A stretch of DNA of 64,000 nucleotides from positions 62,001-126,000 of the forward strand of contig NZ_CANSMR010000012.1 in assembly GCF_947648125.1 (NCBI RefSeq). The letters run 5' to 3'. Every line of letters starts with the position of its first letter. Positions within the stretch are counted from its first letter, which is position 1. The notes under the pieces are model-generated. The model was not told the DNA's origin, did not search any database, and was given only the letters and a program-made list of their open reading frames with translations. The translations under genes were made by a program, and so were the position numbers. Positions 16,370 through 25,486 of the stretch are shown piece after piece. The DNA is from an uncultured Bradyrhizobium sp. Lineage in GTDB: Bacteria; Pseudomonadota; Alphaproteobacteria; Rhizobiales; Xanthobacteraceae.

Positions 16370-17980
16370 ATGACCGCACTCCAGCCCACAGCCAACGCCG
16401 CCGATCTCCCCTCGCCCGCAGCGCCGGCGACGCCCGCGATCCCGACCAAGACCTGGATCGCGGTGATCGGCGCCACGCTCGGCGCCTTCATGGCGGTGCT
16501 CAACATCCAGATCGTCAATGCCTCGCTTGCCGATATCCAAGGCGGGATCGGCGCGGGCATCGATGACGGCGGCTGGATCTCGACCTCCTACCTGATCGCC
16601 GAGATCGTGGTGATCCCGCTCTCCGGCTGGCTCGCGCAGGTGTTCTCGGTGCGCATCTATCTGCTCACCAATGCGTTCCTGTTCCTGGTGTTCTCAGGCG
16701 CCTGCGCGCTGGCGCAGGACCTGCCGCAGATGATCGCGCTGCGCGCCGTGCAAGGCTTCACCGGCGGTGTGCTGATCCCGATGGCATTCACGCTGATCAT
16801 CACGCTGCTGCCGAAGGCGAAGCAGCCGATCGGGCTTGCGCTGTTCGCGCTGTCGGCAACGTTCGCGCCGGCGATCGGCCCGACCATCGGCGGCTATCTC
16901 ACCGAGAACTGGGGCTGGCAGTACATCTTCTATGTCAATCTGGTGCCGGGCGCCGTGATGATCGCGATGCTGTACATCTCGCTCGATCCGAGCCCGATGA
17001 AGCTGTCGCTGATCCGTCAGGGCGACTGGCTCGGCATCATCACCATGGCGATCGGCCTCGCCGCGCTGCAGACCGTGCTGGAAGAGGGCAACAAGGACGA
17101 CTGGTTCGGCTCGCCCTTCATCGTCCGCCTGTCGGTGATCGCAGCCGTGGCGCTGGTCGCCTTCCTCATCGTCGAGTTCACCGTCGAGAAGCCGCTGCTC
17201 AATCTGCGCCTGCTCGCCCGCCGCAATTTCGGCTTCGGCATGCTGGCCAACTTCCTGCTCGGCATCGCGCTGTACGGCTCGGTGTTCATCCTGCCGCAAT
17301 ATCTGTCGCGCATTCAGGGTTACGACGCCGAGCAGATCGGCATGGTGCTGGCCTGGACTGGCCTGCCGCAGCTCGTGCTGATCCCGCTGGTGCCGCGGCT
17401 AATGCAGCGCTTCGATCCCCGCATCGTGATCGGCGTCGGATTTGCGCTGTTCGCCGGCTCCAACTTCATGAACATCTACATGACCAACGACTATGCGGCC
17501 GATCAGCTGCTTTGGCCGAACGTCGTCCGGGCCGTCGGTCAGGCGCTGGCATTCGCTCCGCTGTCGGCGGTTGCGACGGCGGGAATCGAGGCGGAGAATG
17601 CCGGGTCGGCGTCAGCGTTGTTCAACATGATGCGCAACCTCGGCGGCGCCATCGGCATTGCCGCGCTGCAGACACTGCTGACCAAACGCGAGCAATATCA
17701 CTCCAACGTGCTGATGCAGTCGGTCTCCATGCTGGAACAGGCGACCCGCACGCGGATTGAGGGATTGACCCAGTATTTCCTGAGCCACGGCGTTGCCGAT
17801 CACGCCGACGCCACCCATCGCGCGATCGCGGCGGTCGGCAGGGTCGTGCAGAAGCAGGCCTACATCCTCGCCTTCAGCGACACCTTCTATCTGCTCGGCG
17901 TGGCGCTGATCGTAGCATTGGGGGCGGCGCTGTTCCTGAAGAAGCCGGGCCAGCTCGCTGGCGGCGGCGGTGCACACTAG
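16370..17980 (+). CDS. DHA2-family multidrug efflux permease (EmrB-like)
   Basis: A 536-residue 14-segment major-facilitator permease. First segment TWIAVIGATLGAFMAVLNIQ contains the D/N-x-x-hydrophobic region of DHA2 pumps; ALRAVQGFTGGVLIPMAFTL and ALFALSATFAPAIGPTIGGY are the family's motifs A and C. It should work with the upstream membrane fusion protein and an outer-membrane channel encoded elsewhere. The ATG at 16370 has AAGGA at good spacing; an in-frame ATG at 16346 is the alternative. Followed after 35 bases by an AhpD-like gene. Confidence 0.92.
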   Translation: MTALQPTANAADLPSPAAPATPAIPTKTWIAVIGATLGAFMAVLNIQIVNASLADIQGGIGAGIDDGGWISTSYLIAEIVVIPLSGWLAQVFSVRIYLLTNAFLFLVFSGACALAQDLPQMIALRAVQGFTGGVLIPMAFTLIITLLPKAKQPIGLALFALSATFAPAIGPTIGGYLTENWGWQYIFYVNLVPGAVMIAMLYISLDPSPMKLSLIRQGDWLGIITMAIGLAALQTVLEEGNKDDWFGSPFIVRLSVIAAVALVAFLIVEFTVEKPLLNLRLLARRNFGFGMLANFLLGIALYGSVFILPQYLSRIQGYDAEQIGMVLAWTGLPQLVLIPLVPRLMQRFDPRIVIGVGFALFAGSNFMNIYMTNDYAADQLLWPNVVRAVGQALAFAPLSAVATAGIEAENAGSASALFNMMRNLGGAIGIAALQTLLTKREQYHSNVLMQSVSMLEQATRTRIEGLTQYFLSHGVADHADATHRAIAAVGRVVQKQAYILAFSDTFYLLGVALIVALGAALFLKKPGQLAGGGGAH

Positions 17981-18015
17981 CCTTTCTACTCAACCCATAA
18001 CCAAGGAGAACGACC

Positions 18016-18474
18016 ATGAAGCCCCGCATGAATTTCTACCAGGCCGCCCCCGAGACGATCAAAGCGCTGGTTGCGGTCGAAGGCCAGATCACGGCGAGCG
18101 GTCTCGAGCAATCGCTGATCGAGCTGGTCAAGACCCGCGCCTCGCAGATCAACGGCTGCGCCTACTGCATCAACATGCACACCGAGGACGCCCGCAAGCA
18201 TGGCGAGACCGAGCAGCGGCTCTATCTGCTGAACGCCTGGCGCGAGTCGCCGCTCTACAGCGAGCGCGAGCGCGCCGCGCTGGCCTGGACCGAAGCACTG
18301 ACGCTGGTCGCGGAGACGCATGCGCCCGACGCCGACTACGAGGCGGTGCGCGCGCAGTTCACGGACAGCGAGCTCGTCAACCTGACCACGCTGATCGGCG
18401 CCATCAACGCCTGGAACCGGATCGCGATCGGCTTCCGCGCGGTGCATCCTGTGAAGGTGAAGGTGGCGGCGTGA
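18016..18474 (+). CDS. AhpD-like carboxymuconolactone decarboxylase-family protein
   Basis: A 152-residue protein of the CMD/AhpD fold. The redox motif C48-A-Y-C51 with H55 (CAYCINMH) is the alkylhydroperoxidase signature. Relatives act as peroxidase partners or thiol-disulfide enzymes. AAGGAGAACGACC precedes the ATG. It lies 35 bases after the efflux permease, so the pump operon may pair drug export with a peroxide defence enzyme (inference). Confidence 0.9.
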   Translation: MKPRMNFYQAAPETIKALVAVEGQITASGLEQSLIELVKTRASQINGCAYCINMHTEDARKHGETEQRLYLLNAWRESPLYSERERAALAWTEALTLVAETHAPDADYEAVRAQFTDSELVNLTTLIGAINAWNRIAIGFRAVHPVKVKVAA

Positions 18475-18482
18475 GGGCAATC

Positions 18483-18618
18483 CTGTCCGCCATATACTTC
18501 ACTGTCATGCCCCGCTTCATGCGGGGCATCCAGTACGCCGCGGCCTCTCGGCTCAAGCACCGCGGTCTCTGGAATACTGGATCGCCCGGTCGAGGCCGGG
18601 CGATGACAGCACGAATGG
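18483..18618. repeat. Long palindromic element, copy 1 of an inverted pair
   Basis: Core stem CTGTCATGCCCCGCTTCATG...to GGGCGATGACAG at 18502-18609, with further shared flank on both sides (CTGTCCGCCATATA, CACGAATGGGGAT). The reverse complement of nearly the whole block lies at 39030-39162, so the two copies are in opposite orientation about 20.5 kb apart. Confidence 0.85.
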
Positions 18619-18625
18619 GGATGGA

Positions 18626-19486
18626 TCAAACCGCCGTCGCGCGGGCGAACTCGACATAGATCTCGCGCAGGCGATCGGTGATCGGGCCGACCTTGCCGTT
18701 GCCGACGGTCTTGCCGTCGATCGCGACCACGCCCTGCACGAACACCGAGGCGCTGGTGATGAAGGCTTCCTTGGCGGCAAGCGCTTCTTCGACCGTAAAG
18801 GCGCGCTCCTCGATGCGAAGCTGGCGTTCCGCGGCGAGCTTGACCACCGCCTTGCGGGTGCAACCGGGCAGGATCTCGTTGCCGTTCTGCCGGGTCACGA
18901 TGACGTCGTCCTGGGTGACGATGAAGGACGAGGACGAACCGCCCTCGGTGACCTTACCGTCCTCGATCATCCAGGCCTCGCCGGCGCCGGCGGCGGCCGC
19001 GGCCTGCTTGGCCAGCACCTGCGCCAGCAGCGCCACGCTCTTGATGTCGCGCCGCTCCCAGCGGATGTCAGGCACCGTGATGACGTTGATGCCGGTCTTG
19101 GCCGACGGCGCGTTGATGATGTCCTTTTCCGAGGTAAACATCACAAGGGTCGGCTTGACGTCGGCCTTCGGGAAGGCGAAATCGCGCCCCTTGTCGGCGC
19201 CGCGGGTGACCTCGAGATAGACCATGCCGTTGACGAGGTCGTTGCGCTTGACCAGCTCCTTCTGGATCTCCTCGATCCGCTCCAGCGTCTCGGGAAGCGC
19301 AAGCTGGATCTCGCCGACCGAGCGCTTGAGCCGCGCCAGATGCGAGGCGTTGTCGATCAGCTTGCCCTCGAGCACCGCCGCCACCTCGTAGATGCCGTCG
19401 GCGAACAGGAATCCGCGGTCGAACACCGAGACCTTGGCCTCCGAATGCGGCACGAACGAGCCGTTGACGTAAGCGATCTTTTCCAC
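18626..19486 (-). CDS. D-amino-acid transaminase (class IV PLP aminotransferase)
   Basis: A 286-residue fold-type IV aminotransferase, matching D-alanine aminotransferase in length and opening (YVNGSFVPHSEAKVSVFDRGFLFADGIYEV). The PLP lysine should be the K in RRDIKSVALL (near residue 144). I chose the GTG at 19486, which has GCAGGAG seven bases upstream; no ATG fits as well. It follows a GltIJKL-type ABC transporter on the same strand, which suggests that the imported amino acid may be a D-form or that the pair shares regulation (inference). A branched-chain aminotransferase is the alternative. Confidence 0.88.
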   Translation of the reverse strand: MEKIAYVNGSFVPHSEAKVSVFDRGFLFADGIYEVAAVLEGKLIDNASHLARLKRSVGEIQLALPETLERIEEIQKELVKRNDLVNGMVYLEVTRGADKGRDFAFPKADVKPTLVMFTSEKDIINAPSAKTGINVITVPDIRWERRDIKSVALLAQVLAKQAAAAAGAGEAWMIEDGKVTEGGSSSSFIVTQDDVIVTRQNGNEILPGCTRKAVVKLAAERQLRIEERAFTVEEALAAKEAFITSASVFVQGVVAIDGKTVGNGKVGPITDRLREIYVEFARATAV

Positions 19487-19562
19487 GCGAGTTCTCCTGC
19501 GGACGAAGGGGGTTTCAGGCCTTCGTATACGCAAATTGTTAGCGGGGGAAAACCCCGCCTCT

Positions 19563-19661
19563 GTCATTCCGGGGCGCGCCACTCGACGCGAGCCCGGAAT
19601 CCATACTCACGATCGTGGTTATGGATTCCGGGCTCGCCTCTGCGAGGCGCCCCGGAATGAC
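19563..19661. repeat. Palindromic element, GTCATTCCGGGGCGC family
   Basis: Arms GTCATTCCGGGGCGCGCC and GGCGCCCCGGAATGAC with an inner GCCCGGAATCCATA / TATGGATTCCGGGC stem. It lies between the transaminase and the ATPase gene of the transporter and may end or process the transporter mRNA. Confidence 0.8.
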
Positions 19662-19687
19662 GATGGGAAGAGGCTGGCGCCCCAGCC

Positions 19688-20419
19688 CTAGTGCTGCAAG
19701 ATCTTCGACAGGAACTTCTGCGCGCGGTCGCTGCGCGGCGTGCCGAAGAAATCGGCCTTCTTGGCGTCCTCGACGATCTCGCCGCGGTCCATGAAGATGA
19801 CGCGGTCGGCGACCTTGTTGGCAAAGCCCATTTCATGGGTCACCACCATCATGGTCATGCCCTCGCGGGCGAGGTCGACCATGACGTCGAGTACCTCGCT
19901 GATCATCTCGGGGTCGAGCGCCGAGGTCGGCTCGTCGAACAGCATCGCGATCGGGTCCATCGCCAGCGCGCGGGCGATCGCGACGCGCTGCTGCTGACCG
20001 CCGGACAATTCGGCGGGAAACTTCTTCGCATGATCCTTCAGCCCGACGCGGTCCAGCAGCTTCATGCCCTTGGCGGTGGCATCGTCATGCTTGCGGCCTA
20101 GCACCTTCTCCTGCGCGAGGCGGAGATTGTCGATGATGCGCAGATGCGGGAACAGCTCGAAGTGCTGGAACACCATGCCGACGCGGGAGCGCAGCTTCGG
20201 CAGGTCGGTCTTGGGATCGTTGACCTTGATGCCGTCGAGCGTGATGTCGCCGTCCTGGATCGGCTCCAGCGCGTTGACGCATTTGATCAGGGTCGACTTG
20301 CCCGAGCCGGACGGGCCGCAGACCACGACCACCTCGCCCTTGGCGACGCTGGTGGTGCAGTCCTTCAGCACCTGGAAGGTCGGCCCGTACCATTTATTGA
20401 CGTGATTGATCTCGATCAT
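19688..20419 (-). CDS. Polar amino-acid ABC transporter ATPase (GltL-like)
   Basis: A 243-residue ABC ATPase. Walker [10 protein letters not shown] at residues 35-43, Q-loop [10 protein letters not shown], signature LSGGQQQR near 138, Walker [14 protein letters not shown] near 160 and the H-loop [10 protein letters not shown]. Length and the [10 protein letters not shown] block are typical of the glutamate/aspartate/polar amino-acid family. Last gene of the gltIJKL-like cluster, 18 bases after the permease gene. Confidence 0.94.
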   Translation of the reverse strand: MIEINHVNKWYGPTFQVLKDCTTSVAKGEVVVVCGPSGSGKSTLIKCVNALEPIQDGDITLDGIKVNDPKTDLPKLRSRVGMVFQHFELFPHLRIIDNLRLAQEKVLGRKHDDATAKGMKLLDRVGLKDHAKKFPAELSGGQQQRVAIARALAMDPIAMLFDEPTSALDPEMISEVLDVMVDLAREGMTMMVVTHEMGFANKVADRVIFMDRGEIVEDAKKADFFGTPRSDRAQKFLSKILQH

Positions 20420-20437
20420 GATGGCTCAGCTTGTTGT

Positions 20438-21136
20438 TCAGCGAACAATGGCGATCCGCGCCTGCAGGCGGCGGACGCCAAAGGACGCGACACAGGAAAT
20501 GACGAAGTAGACCAGCGCGGCGAACAGGTACATTTCGACCAGGCGGCCGTCGCGCTGTGCGACCTTGCTGGCGGCACCAAGGAAATCCGGGATCGACAGC
20601 ACGTAGACCAGCGAGGTGTCCTGGAACAGCACGATGGTCTGTGTCAGCAGCACCGGCAGCATGTTGCGGAACGCCTGCGGCAGCACTACGTAGCGCATCG
20701 ACTGCGCGTAGGTCAGGCCGAGCGCGCTGGCCGCGGCCGGCTGGCCGCGCGAGATCGACTGGATGCCGGCGCGCATGATCTCGGAGAAATAGGCCGCCTC
20801 GAATGCGACGAAGGTGATCAGCGAGGAGGCGAAGGCGCCGACCGAGATAGGCCGCGACGCGCCGGTCAGCCACTGTCCGATGTAAGGCACCAGGAAGTAG
20901 AACCAGAAGATCACCAGCACCAGCGGCAGCGAGCGGATGAAGTCGACATAGAAGCCCGCGATGCGCCCGAGCACCTTGTAGCTCGACAGCCGCATCAGGG
21001 CGATCAGGGTGCCGAACACGAGGCCGCCGAACGCGGCGAGCGCCGTCAGGGTCAGCGTGAAGCGCATGCCCTCCAGGAACAGGTAGGGCAGCGAGCGGCG
21101 GATGACGTCGAAATCGAGATTGCCGAGCATCGTCAT
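20438..21136 (-). CDS. Amino-acid ABC transporter permease (GltK-like)
   Basis: A 232-residue inner-membrane permease with about five segments and the EAA-type loop AYFSEIMRAGIQSISRGQPAAA. Its start ATG (21136-21134) overlaps the stop of the preceding permease gene in an ATGA junction, so the two half-permeases are translationally coupled. The frame stays open far upstream, but that upstream part is the antisense-frame shadow of the first permease. Confidence 0.92.
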   Translation of the reverse strand: MTMLGNLDFDVIRRSLPYLFLEGMRFTLTLTALAAFGGLVFGTLIALMRLSSYKVLGRIAGFYVDFIRSLPLVLVIFWFYFLVPYIGQWLTGASRPISVGAFASSLITFVAFEAAYFSEIMRAGIQSISRGQPAAASALGLTYAQSMRYVVLPQAFRNMLPVLLTQTIVLFQDTSLVYVLSIPDFLGAASKVAQRDGRLVEMYLFAALVYFVISCVASFGVRRLQARIAIVR

Positions 21137-21864
21137 TTGCCCGTGATGTAGCCGGGGATCGCGACATAGCGCTCGAGTAAGCGCATCGCGGTGACCACGA
21201 CGAAATTGAGGAGAAGATAGAGCACGGTTGCCGCGGTGAACGCCTCGAACACCTGGAACGAGAACTCCTGCATCGAGCGCGCCTCGCCGGTCAGTTCGAT
21301 CAGACCGATGGTGATGGCGACCGCGCTGTTCTTGATGGTGTTGAGGAATTCGGAGGTCAGCGGCGGCAGGATGATGCGGAACGCCATCGGCAGCAGCACG
21401 TAGCGATAGGTCTGCACCGTGGTGAGGCCGAGCGCGGTCGAAGCCTGCTTCTGCCCGCGCGGCAGCGAGCCGATGCCGGCCTGCAATTGCACGGCGACGC
21501 GCGCCGACATGAAGAGGCCGACGCCGATCGCTGCGGTCCAGAACGGCGCGTTCGGCAACTGCTTCAGCCACAGCCCGGCGGATTTCGGCAGCAGCTCGGG
21601 CAGCACGAAGAACCACAGGAAGAGCTGCACCAGCAGCGGCATGTTGCGGAAGAACTCGACCCAGCAGAAGCCGATCCACGACGCTGTCCGCGACGGCAGC
21701 GTGCGCAGCACGCCGACCACCGAGCCGGTGACCAGCGCGATGATCCAGGCGAGCACCGACACCTTGACGGTGACCACCAGTCCCGACAGCAACAGGTCGA
21801 GATAGGTGCCGGTCCCCATCGGGTTCGGCTCGAGAAAGATGTGCCAGTTCCAATTGTAGTTCAC
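21133..21864 (-). CDS. Amino-acid ABC transporter permease (GltJ-like)
   Basis: A 243-residue permease of the HisM/GltJ family with the loop AVQLQAGIGSLPRGQKQASTAL and about five membrane segments. It forms the heterodimeric channel with the next gene. It lies about 150 bases downstream of the binding-protein gene; such gaps often serve to make more binding protein than permease. Confidence 0.92.
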   Translation of the reverse strand: MNYNWNWHIFLEPNPMGTGTYLDLLLSGLVVTVKVSVLAWIIALVTGSVVGVLRTLPSRTASWIGFCWVEFFRNMPLLVQLFLWFFVLPELLPKSAGLWLKQLPNAPFWTAAIGVGLFMSARVAVQLQAGIGSLPRGQKQASTALGLTTVQTYRYVLLPMAFRIILPPLTSEFLNTIKNSAVAITIGLIELTGEARSMQEFSFQVFEAFTAATVLYLLLNFVVVTAMRLLERYVAIPGYITGK

Positions 21865-22015
21865 GGGTCCCCCGCGCTCTCGCGCCGATTACGCATTACG
21901 CCGACATCGCGCGCGGCGTCTATGCAAATGTCCGGCCATTCTCCTCCAAAATGGCCGGACACGCTTATTTTCGGGACCCGCCGCCGACGGCGACGGGTCG
22001 TGCGCAACGCTGCGA

Positions 22016-22933
22016 TCAGTTCACCAGATAGGCATCCGGATCGGGTGAATCCGACGGCTTGGCAAGCTGCTTCTTCATCTCCGGCCCGAGCGGCACGTTG
22101 AGGTTCAGGCCCTTCGGCGGGATCTTCTGGTTGAACCACTTGTCGTAGATCTTCTGGCCCTCGGGGCTGGTGTAGAGCGCCGCGGTGGCGGCGTCGACGA
22201 CCTTCTTGAACGGCGCGTCATCCTTGCGCAGCATGATGCCGTACGGCTCCGGCTTGGAGAACGCGTCCTTCGAGATCACGTAGTCGCCCGGCGACTTCGA
22301 GCCGGCGACGAGGCTTGCGAGCAGGATGTCGTCCATCACGAAGGCGACCGCGCGGTCGGTCTCGACCATCAGGAAGGCCTCGGCGTGATCCTTGGCCGGG
22401 ATGATATTGACGCTCAGCCCGCGCGCGAGGTTGGCTTCGGTGAGCTGCTTGATGTTGGTGGTGCCGGCGGTCGAGACCACCGTCTTGCCCTTGAGGTCGT
22501 CGATCGAGTTAATCTTGCTCGCCTTCTTCGTGACGTAACGGCTCGCGGTCAGGAAGTGGGAGTTGGTGAAGGAGACCTGCTTCTGGCGCTCGGCATTGTT
22601 GGTGGTCGAGCCGCATTCGAGGTCGACGGTGCCGTTGGCCATCAGCGGAATACGCGTCGCCGAGGTCACCGGGTTGAGCTTGACCTCGAGCTTGTCGAGC
22701 TTCAGCTCCTTCTTGATGGCATCGACGATCTTGTAGCAGATGTCCATCGCGTAGCCGACGGGCTTCTGGTTGTCGTCGAGATAGGAGAACGGGATCGAGG
22801 AATCGCGGTAGCCGAGCGTAATCGCGCCGGTGTCCTTGATGTTCTTCAGGGTTCCCGTCAGCTCCTCGGCCTGCGCCTGGCTCACGCCGAGCGCGGCGGC
22901 GAGCGCGAAGCCGATCAGATATTTGGATGTCAT
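22016..22933 (-). CDS. Glutamate/aspartate-type ABC substrate-binding protein (GltI-like)
   Basis: A 305-residue periplasmic binding protein of family 3. Signal peptide (KYLIGFALAAALGVSQAQA), then LKNIKDTGAITLGYRDSSIPFSYLD, the GltI/AatJ-type opening, and VDLECGSTTNNAERQKQVSFT near residue 110. These proteins bind L-glutamate and L-aspartate, some also D-forms. It begins 28 bases after the hydrolase gene on the same strand, so it may belong to a longer transcript. Confidence 0.93.
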   Translation of the reverse strand: MTSKYLIGFALAAALGVSQAQAEELTGTLKNIKDTGAITLGYRDSSIPFSYLDDNQKPVGYAMDICYKIVDAIKKELKLDKLEVKLNPVTSATRIPLMANGTVDLECGSTTNNAERQKQVSFTNSHFLTASRYVTKKASKINSIDDLKGKTVVSTAGTTNIKQLTEANLARGLSVNIIPAKDHAEAFLMVETDRAVAFVMDDILLASLVAGSKSPGDYVISKDAFSKPEPYGIMLRKDDAPFKKVVDAATAALYTSPEGQKIYDKWFNQKIPPKGLNLNVPLGPEMKKQLAKPSDSPDPDAYLVN

Positions 22934-22961
22934 ACGTCTACTCCTTCGTGGAAACGTCGAT

Positions 22962-23825
22962 TTACTGCGTGAGAATGTCGGCGAGGACGGGTGCGATATA
23001 GCGGCGAAACTGCTCCGGATTCTCGCTCATCGGAAAATGACCGAGCTTTTCCATGATCGTGACGCTGGCGCCCCCTATAGCCGCTGCTGTCCGCCTCGTG
23101 TCCTCGGGCGTGCAGGAGAAATCATACTCGCCCGTGAGAAGGTAGAGCTTGCATACTTTAGTATCGATTGACGCGACCCGGCCGCGCAGGTCGCCGTCGA
23201 CACGATAGAAATAAAGGTCGCCCTTGAACACGCCGGGACCGCCCTGCTTGTAGGCCCACAGCGTTTCCATCCTCGCAGGCGCCGGGCTTTGCGGCGCAAT
23301 CAGCCCCGACACCAGCGCAGCGCAGACTTCGCCGCCGTGAACGTCGGGGCGGTTCAGCCAGTCAGTGTCATACCACGGCGCCTGGAAATCGGCAGCCTCG
23401 AGCCCGATCAGCGCGCGGAACTCGGCGGCATGTTCGATCGCAAGGTTGAGCACGATGCGGCCGCCGATCGAGCAGCCCATCACGACAGGCTTCTCCAGCC
23501 CCAATGCACGGCAGAAGGCGCGGATGGTCTCGGTGTAGCGCGCTGTGGTGAGTTGGTATTCATCGCCGGTCCAGCTTTTCGGCGGATTCGACTTGCCATG
23601 CCAGGGCATATCGAAGGCAATGACGCGGAAATTTTCGGCAAACGCGCTATCTGCGAGCAGATGCCGCCACTGCCGCGCGTCTGATCCCGCGGTGTGCAGG
23701 CAGACCAGCGGAATGCCCTTGCCGTTCTCCTCGAAATAGATCCGGTGCAGCTCGCCGCCGACCTCGACGTGAACGTAGCGGCCGACCATCGGCTCGATAT
23801 GGCCGTTCGTGATGGTGCCGCTCAT
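22962..23825 (-). CDS. Alpha/beta hydrolase
   Basis: A 287-residue alpha/beta-hydrolase. Oxyanion block CLHTAGSDARQW near residue 42, nucleophile elbow GCSIGG (Ser near 117), Asp in LLTGEYDFSC near 232 and His in EKLGHFPMSE near 261, so the catalytic triad is complete. Related to meta-cleavage hydrolases and carboxylesterases. Its ATG overlaps the stop of the upstream gene (ATGA at 23825-23822). Substrate unknown. Confidence 0.88.
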   Translation of the reverse strand: MSGTITNGHIEPMVGRYVHVEVGGELHRIYFEENGKGIPLVCLHTAGSDARQWRHLLADSAFAENFRVIAFDMPWHGKSNPPKSWTGDEYQLTTARYTETIRAFCRALGLEKPVVMGCSIGGRIVLNLAIEHAAEFRALIGLEAADFQAPWYDTDWLNRPDVHGGEVCAALVSGLIAPQSPAPARMETLWAYKQGGPGVFKGDLYFYRVDGDLRGRVASIDTKVCKLYLLTGEYDFSCTPEDTRRTAAAIGGASVTIMEKLGHFPMSENPEQFRRYIAPVLADILTQ

Positions 23826-24238
23826 GATACGGCCGCCGCGAAACGCTGCCGCGGCAGCGCCAGCAGGTCCTTGAAGTATTGCAGATGCGCCATGAAGGGA
23901 TGCAGATCGCCTTCCAGCACCGCCTCGCCGCGCTTGGTCAGCGCCAGCAGATCGTGCCAGCCGGGTTTCGGTTCGGCCTGCCAATAGGCCGCCCAGGCCT
24001 GCGGCGTCGCGCGATAGGCGAAGCGCCACGAGCGCATCAGGACCGGCGAGGGCACGAGCTCGACGATGCGGCCGCCACGGATCGCAGCGTGAAATGGCCG
24101 CGCCATCGGACCGAGCAGGCAGTCACAATCGAGCAGCCGCCCGCGCGCGACCAGCGAGGGAGCCTGGTCGAGTAATGCGGGAAGGCCGGCAAACGCCTTC
24201 GTCACAGCGTCGTCGGTGGCGTCGGGCGATCGCGTCAT
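23822..24238 (-). CDS. Conserved protein of unknown function, coupled to hydrolase
   Basis: A 138-residue soluble protein with no signal peptide. Features: RGRLLDCDCLLGPMARPFHAAI near residue 34, a central WRFAYRATPQAWAAYW block and a C-terminal GDLHPFMAHLQYFKDLLALPR. I do not recognise a named family; the C-terminal block resembles a lipid- or sterol-carrier-like helix only loosely. The ATGA overlap with the alpha/beta hydrolase suggests that the two proteins work together. Confidence 0.75.
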   Translation of the reverse strand: MTRSPDATDDAVTKAFAGLPALLDQAPSLVARGRLLDCDCLLGPMARPFHAAIRGGRIVELVPSPVLMRSWRFAYRATPQAWAAYWQAEPKPGWHDLLALTKRGEAVLEGDLHPFMAHLQYFKDLLALPRQRFAAAVS

Positions 24239-24391
24239 CTGTCAGGGAAGTTTCCTGCGGCGGACAGCCCATGATGACCGGAAGGGCGCACTCCCGCAAG
24301 GCGCCGATGCCCTTGGATGCCCTTGGGTTCCCTGGATTATACGCTTGACCAAACGCCGCTTGCCGGTCAGGGCGCGGAGCGGTGCGCCAGC

Positions 24392-25237
24392 TCAACCCGC
24401 CTTCACCGTACGCGCGCTCTTCGGCGCCTGGGCCATCGCGCGGGCCAGCACCTGGGCTTCCTTCTTCAGCATGTCGGCGAGCTCGCTTTCGCGGCGGCGG
24501 ATGCGGTCGGATGCCGCGCCGATCGAGAGCGCGGCGACCACCTCGCCGGCATCGTCGCGGACCGGCACGCCGACGCCGCCCATGCCGGGGAATGCGGCGT
24601 CGATCAGCACGGTGTGGCCGGCCTTGCGCGCCGCCGCGATCCGCTCGCGCAGGAATTTTGGCGTGATGCGCGGCGATTTCGCCAGCCGCGGCACGATCAC
24701 CTCGATCACGGCCTCGATCTCGGCATCCGGCAGCCAGACCAGGAGCGCAAGCGCGCCGGCGCCGACGCCGAGCGGTCGGCGGCTGCCGATCTGCAGATAA
24801 TTCGGCTGCAGCGGATGGCTGCCGACCGAGCGCGCCAGATACAGCGCCTCGACCCCGGAGCGCACCGACAACAGCGCCGTATCGGCGGACCGCTCCGACA
24901 GCCTGAGCAGGCTCGGCTGCGCCAGTTCGGCGATATCGACCGAGCGGCGCGCGCCGACCGCCATCACCCGCGCCTCCTGGCCGAGCTCATAGGTCTTGGC
25001 GCCGGTGACCCGGCTGACGAAACCTTCCTCGATCAGCGAGTTGAGGATACGCAGCGCGGTCGCCTTGTTCAGCGAGGTGGTGTCGGCGATGTCGGTCAGC
25101 CGCAGCGGCGAGCGCTGCGCCAGCACGCGCAGGATCGCGCAGACCTTCTGGATCGCGTTGAACTTGTCGGGTTGGCCCGGCTCCGGCGGTGGCCTCTTGC
25201 GGCTGGTCCGTGCGGTCGCAGTCGTGGAGGCGTTCAT
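24392..25237 (-). CDS. IclR-family transcriptional regulator
   Basis: A 281-residue IclR-type protein. A basic N-terminal tail, then the winged helix-turn-helix (LRLTDIADTTSLNKATALRI, residues about 45-64), and a GAF-like effector domain containing GVPVRDDAGEVVAALSIGA near 230. It is upstream of, and on the same strand as, the hydrolase-transporter cluster and downstream of the MHS permease, so either may be its target. Confidence 0.92.
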   Translation of the reverse strand: MNASTTATARTSRKRPPPEPGQPDKFNAIQKVCAILRVLAQRSPLRLTDIADTTSLNKATALRILNSLIEEGFVSRVTGAKTYELGQEARVMAVGARRSVDIAELAQPSLLRLSERSADTALLSVRSGVEALYLARSVGSHPLQPNYLQIGSRRPLGVGAGALALLVWLPDAEIEAVIEVIVPRLAKSPRITPKFLRERIAAARKAGHTVLIDAAFPGMGGVGVPVRDDAGEVVAALSIGAASDRIRRRESELADMLKKEAQVLARAMAQAPKSARTVKAG

Positions 25238-25438
25238 GCCCTAATCTTCCTTGCCTTCAAATCCAAATACTGAACCAAGCATGACGAATGGCCGTGCCAG
25301 GCGGACATCATCCTAAAACGGATGGCGCGCGCCGGACATCGTATACTTTCGTCAGATGAAACTTTGATTGCGACTATCTACGCTGCTTTGCAGCAACAAG
25401 GATGTTCGAATTTCGCTTCACGAAATCCACCGCCATTT

Positions 25439-25486
25439 GAGCATGATTTCCTCGAAAAACCGCGTCGCACTTTTCGGATCATGCTC
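25439..25486. repeat. GAGCATGATT...ATCATGCTC element
   Basis: A 48-base imperfect palindrome with CGAAAAACCG and CACTTTTCGGATCATGC inside. It matches two tandem copies at 35521-35631. Its last base touches the stop codon of the permease gene. Confidence 0.7.

Noticed and set aside
20438-21853. A 471-codon frame that could be read as a fused double permease
   Set aside because: The second permease begins at 21136 in an ATGA overlap. The upstream portion is an off-frame reading of the first permease.
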